DNA from: an uncultured Coriobacteriaceae bacterium
GTDB taxonomy: Bacteria > Actinomycetota > Coriobacteriia > Coriobacteriales > QAMH01
NCBI GenBank assembly: GCA_900556425.1
Contig: USOR01000002.1
Location: forward strand, 1-22,738
Direction: 5' to 3'
Length of the DNA stretch: 22,738 bases
Every line of letters begins with the position of its first letter. Within the stretch, counting starts at the first letter, position 1. Shown piece after piece: positions 21,497 to 22,738 of this stretch. A model generated the notes under the pieces. That model saw nothing but the letters and a program-made list of their open reading frames with translations, did not search any database and was not told where the DNA came from. The position numbers were made by a program, and so were the translations under genes.

Positions 21497-22738
21497 CTTC
21501 CTTCGGTTGGGGCTGCCGCCATCAAGGCAATCACGACTTTCGGAAACATCGCGCCGACCACTCTCGCATCCTGGTTTGCAAACTACGCAAATCTCATCAG
21601 CTTCGACGGTACGGGAATCGACGTCTCCCACTGCACTTCGTTCGATTCGCTTTTCCGCGGCGACACCTTCCTCTCCGCAATCGACATCTCCGGTTGGAAC
21701 ATGGATGCGGTCGCAAGTGCTCCTCGTGACAACATGTTCACGAACTGCACGACGCTTACTACCCTCACCGTAACGGAGACCGTAATTCTCACAGGTACCG
21801 GACTTACCGATTCGTTCTCGAAGCGCGAACCAAGGGCTGGAACCTGGGACTGCTCGGATGGCGTGTGGTTTGGCACGACGGGCAATCTTGCCACTCGTTA
21901 TTCCGCCACCAAGACAGCTGCCCAACGCCCCTCGAGTGCTTCGGGCGCACTAATATATACGTGGCATCCGAATCAGATCGGTGGCCGCTTCGAGAATGAC
22001 AATGCTTGGTGGATGTTCAGCGGAACTTCCGATGGCATTCTTACCATTGGTGCCGACTCCGTTGACTCGCGCGGCAACGCAATCGGAGCCGCCGACAAGA
22101 AGGTGACCGAGTCGGCGACAAATGTTCCCTGGCTTACCACGGGAGCGGTCCCCACCGGATCGTTTGCCGTTCGTTCCGTTGTTACGCGCAATGGAATCGC
22201 TCCCGTGAATTTCGAGAACTGGTTCAAGAGCTACGTTTCGATGACCAACTTCGATGGCACGGGAATGAATGTTGAGTTTGCGACGAGCTTCGCGTTCCTC
22301 TTCATGGATGCTGGAGTCACGAGCATGAACCTCACGGGTTGGGTCATGCAGCCGACCGCTCCCCGCGACAACATGTTCTCCGGCAACTCGTCGCTCCGCC
22401 GTCTCCTCTTGAGTGGCGACGTGATTCTTACAGGTTCCGGTATAGAAACTCTCATCGAGCATGGAACGGCAAATGGTTCTTGGGCCACCGAAGACAGCGC
22501 TTGGTTTGGTTCCAGTGAAAACCTCGCCGCGCGCTATCCCGTCTCCTCTTCGATTGAGGGAGATGCTACAGGTTCCTTCACATATATCTGGGATCCGTCC
22601 ATGCGCTCCGGTCGCTTCGATGGAAACGACAGCGTCTACTGGATTTATACTAACGGTACCATCACGATTGGTGCGGATCCGGGGGCCACTAATACTATAG
22701 TGACGCAGGATGCATCCAACCTTCCCTGGAATGGGGTC
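20759..22738 (+). repeat. Four BspA-like repeat units of about 610-640 bases
   Basis: Unit starts are marked by aromatic-rich lead motifs followed by a T-x-T/L-T-I strand, with W or WW at about 20759, 21404, 22006 and 22640. Each unit then has a Leu/Val-Pro-Trp motif (TGA replaces TGG in unit 2), an I-A-P-(T/V)-x-(L/F) segment, a W-F-x-x-Y motif, a MF-x-(G/N)-C/N-type loop and, in units 1-3, a G-T-G/S-G-(L/I) stretch and a closing W-F/W-S-x-T-x-N-L-x-x-R-Y element. Unit 4 is cut by the window end. Confidence 0.8.
21497..22738 (+). pseudogene. Continuation of the surface protein after the in-frame TGA, incomplete at window end
   Basis: Directly after TGA 21494-21496 the same frame stays open for 414 codons to the last base (LPSVGAAAIKAITTFGNIAP, then ASWFANYANLISFDGTGIDV). 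It completes repeat unit 2, gives all of unit 3 and opens unit 4. The stop therefore interrupts a formerly continuous protein, or one still made by readthrough. I saw no frameshift. There is no convincing ribosome site just downstream for independent translation. The C-terminus, including any LPxTG or other anchor, lies outside the window. Confidence 0.75.

Noticed and set aside
1..22738. CRISPR array, integrase, toxin-antitoxin or phage module
   Set aside because: No regularly spaced repeats with unique spacers and no recognisable integrase, Cas, toxin or phage protein in any frame.

Overview
The window looks like chromosome from an anaerobic, fairly GC-rich actinobacterium, most likely a gut-type member of the Coriobacteriia. 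This placement is inferred from gene content only: a tandem WYL regulator pair resembling actinobacterial PafBC, an AmmeMemoRadiSam locus, a radical-SAM coproporphyrinogen oxidase-like enzyme, a DinG helicase with a fused exonuclease domain, and a BspA-like repeat surface protein. No marker here fixes the genus.

Layout. 1-1040: the 3' end of parA (soj) followed by parB, the chromosome partition operon. 1055-3148: rlmN (minus) diverging from ddl (plus). 3199-3330: tRNA-Ser(GGA) and its terminator, then an imperfect palindrome of about 200 bp. 3561-5779: a minus-strand AmmeMemoRadiSam locus consisting of a short radical SAM enzyme and a Memo/LigB-AMMECR1 fusion, with a REPIN-like hairpin between them. 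5857-7226: an AI-2E family transporter with tRNA-Ser(CGA) just upstream. 7298-9746: a three-gene operon (acidic hypothetical, DUF4013-like membrane protein, methyltransferase) behind a readable promoter. 9819-10827: tRNA-Glu(UUC), a terminator and purine nucleoside phosphorylase. 10844-10917: a second copy of the REPIN-like hairpin. 11050-14499: a bifunctional-nuclease-family protein convergent with dinG. 14579-16555: a tail-anchored protein with a possible HIRAN-like N-terminus and a HemW-like radical SAM protein. 16560-18501: two overlapping WYL regulators (minus). 18502-20122: about 1.6 kb without a convincing gene but rich in dyads and small repeats. 20123 to the end: a secreted BspA/DUF285-type repeat protein, interrupted by an in-frame TGA and running off the window.

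The two most notable observations are linked to these genes. A 15/16 match to the ParB-binding centromere site parS lies in codons 2-7 of dinG, about 13.5 kb from parB, so the window probably holds part of the partition complex's own target. In the surface protein, the TGA at 21494 sits exactly where three sister repeats carry the TGG of a conserved Leu/Val-Pro-Trp motif, and the reading frame stays open for 414 codons beyond it. This points to a single nonsense change, readthrough or switching rather than normal gene termination. No CRISPR array, transposase, integrase or complete novel defence system was found.
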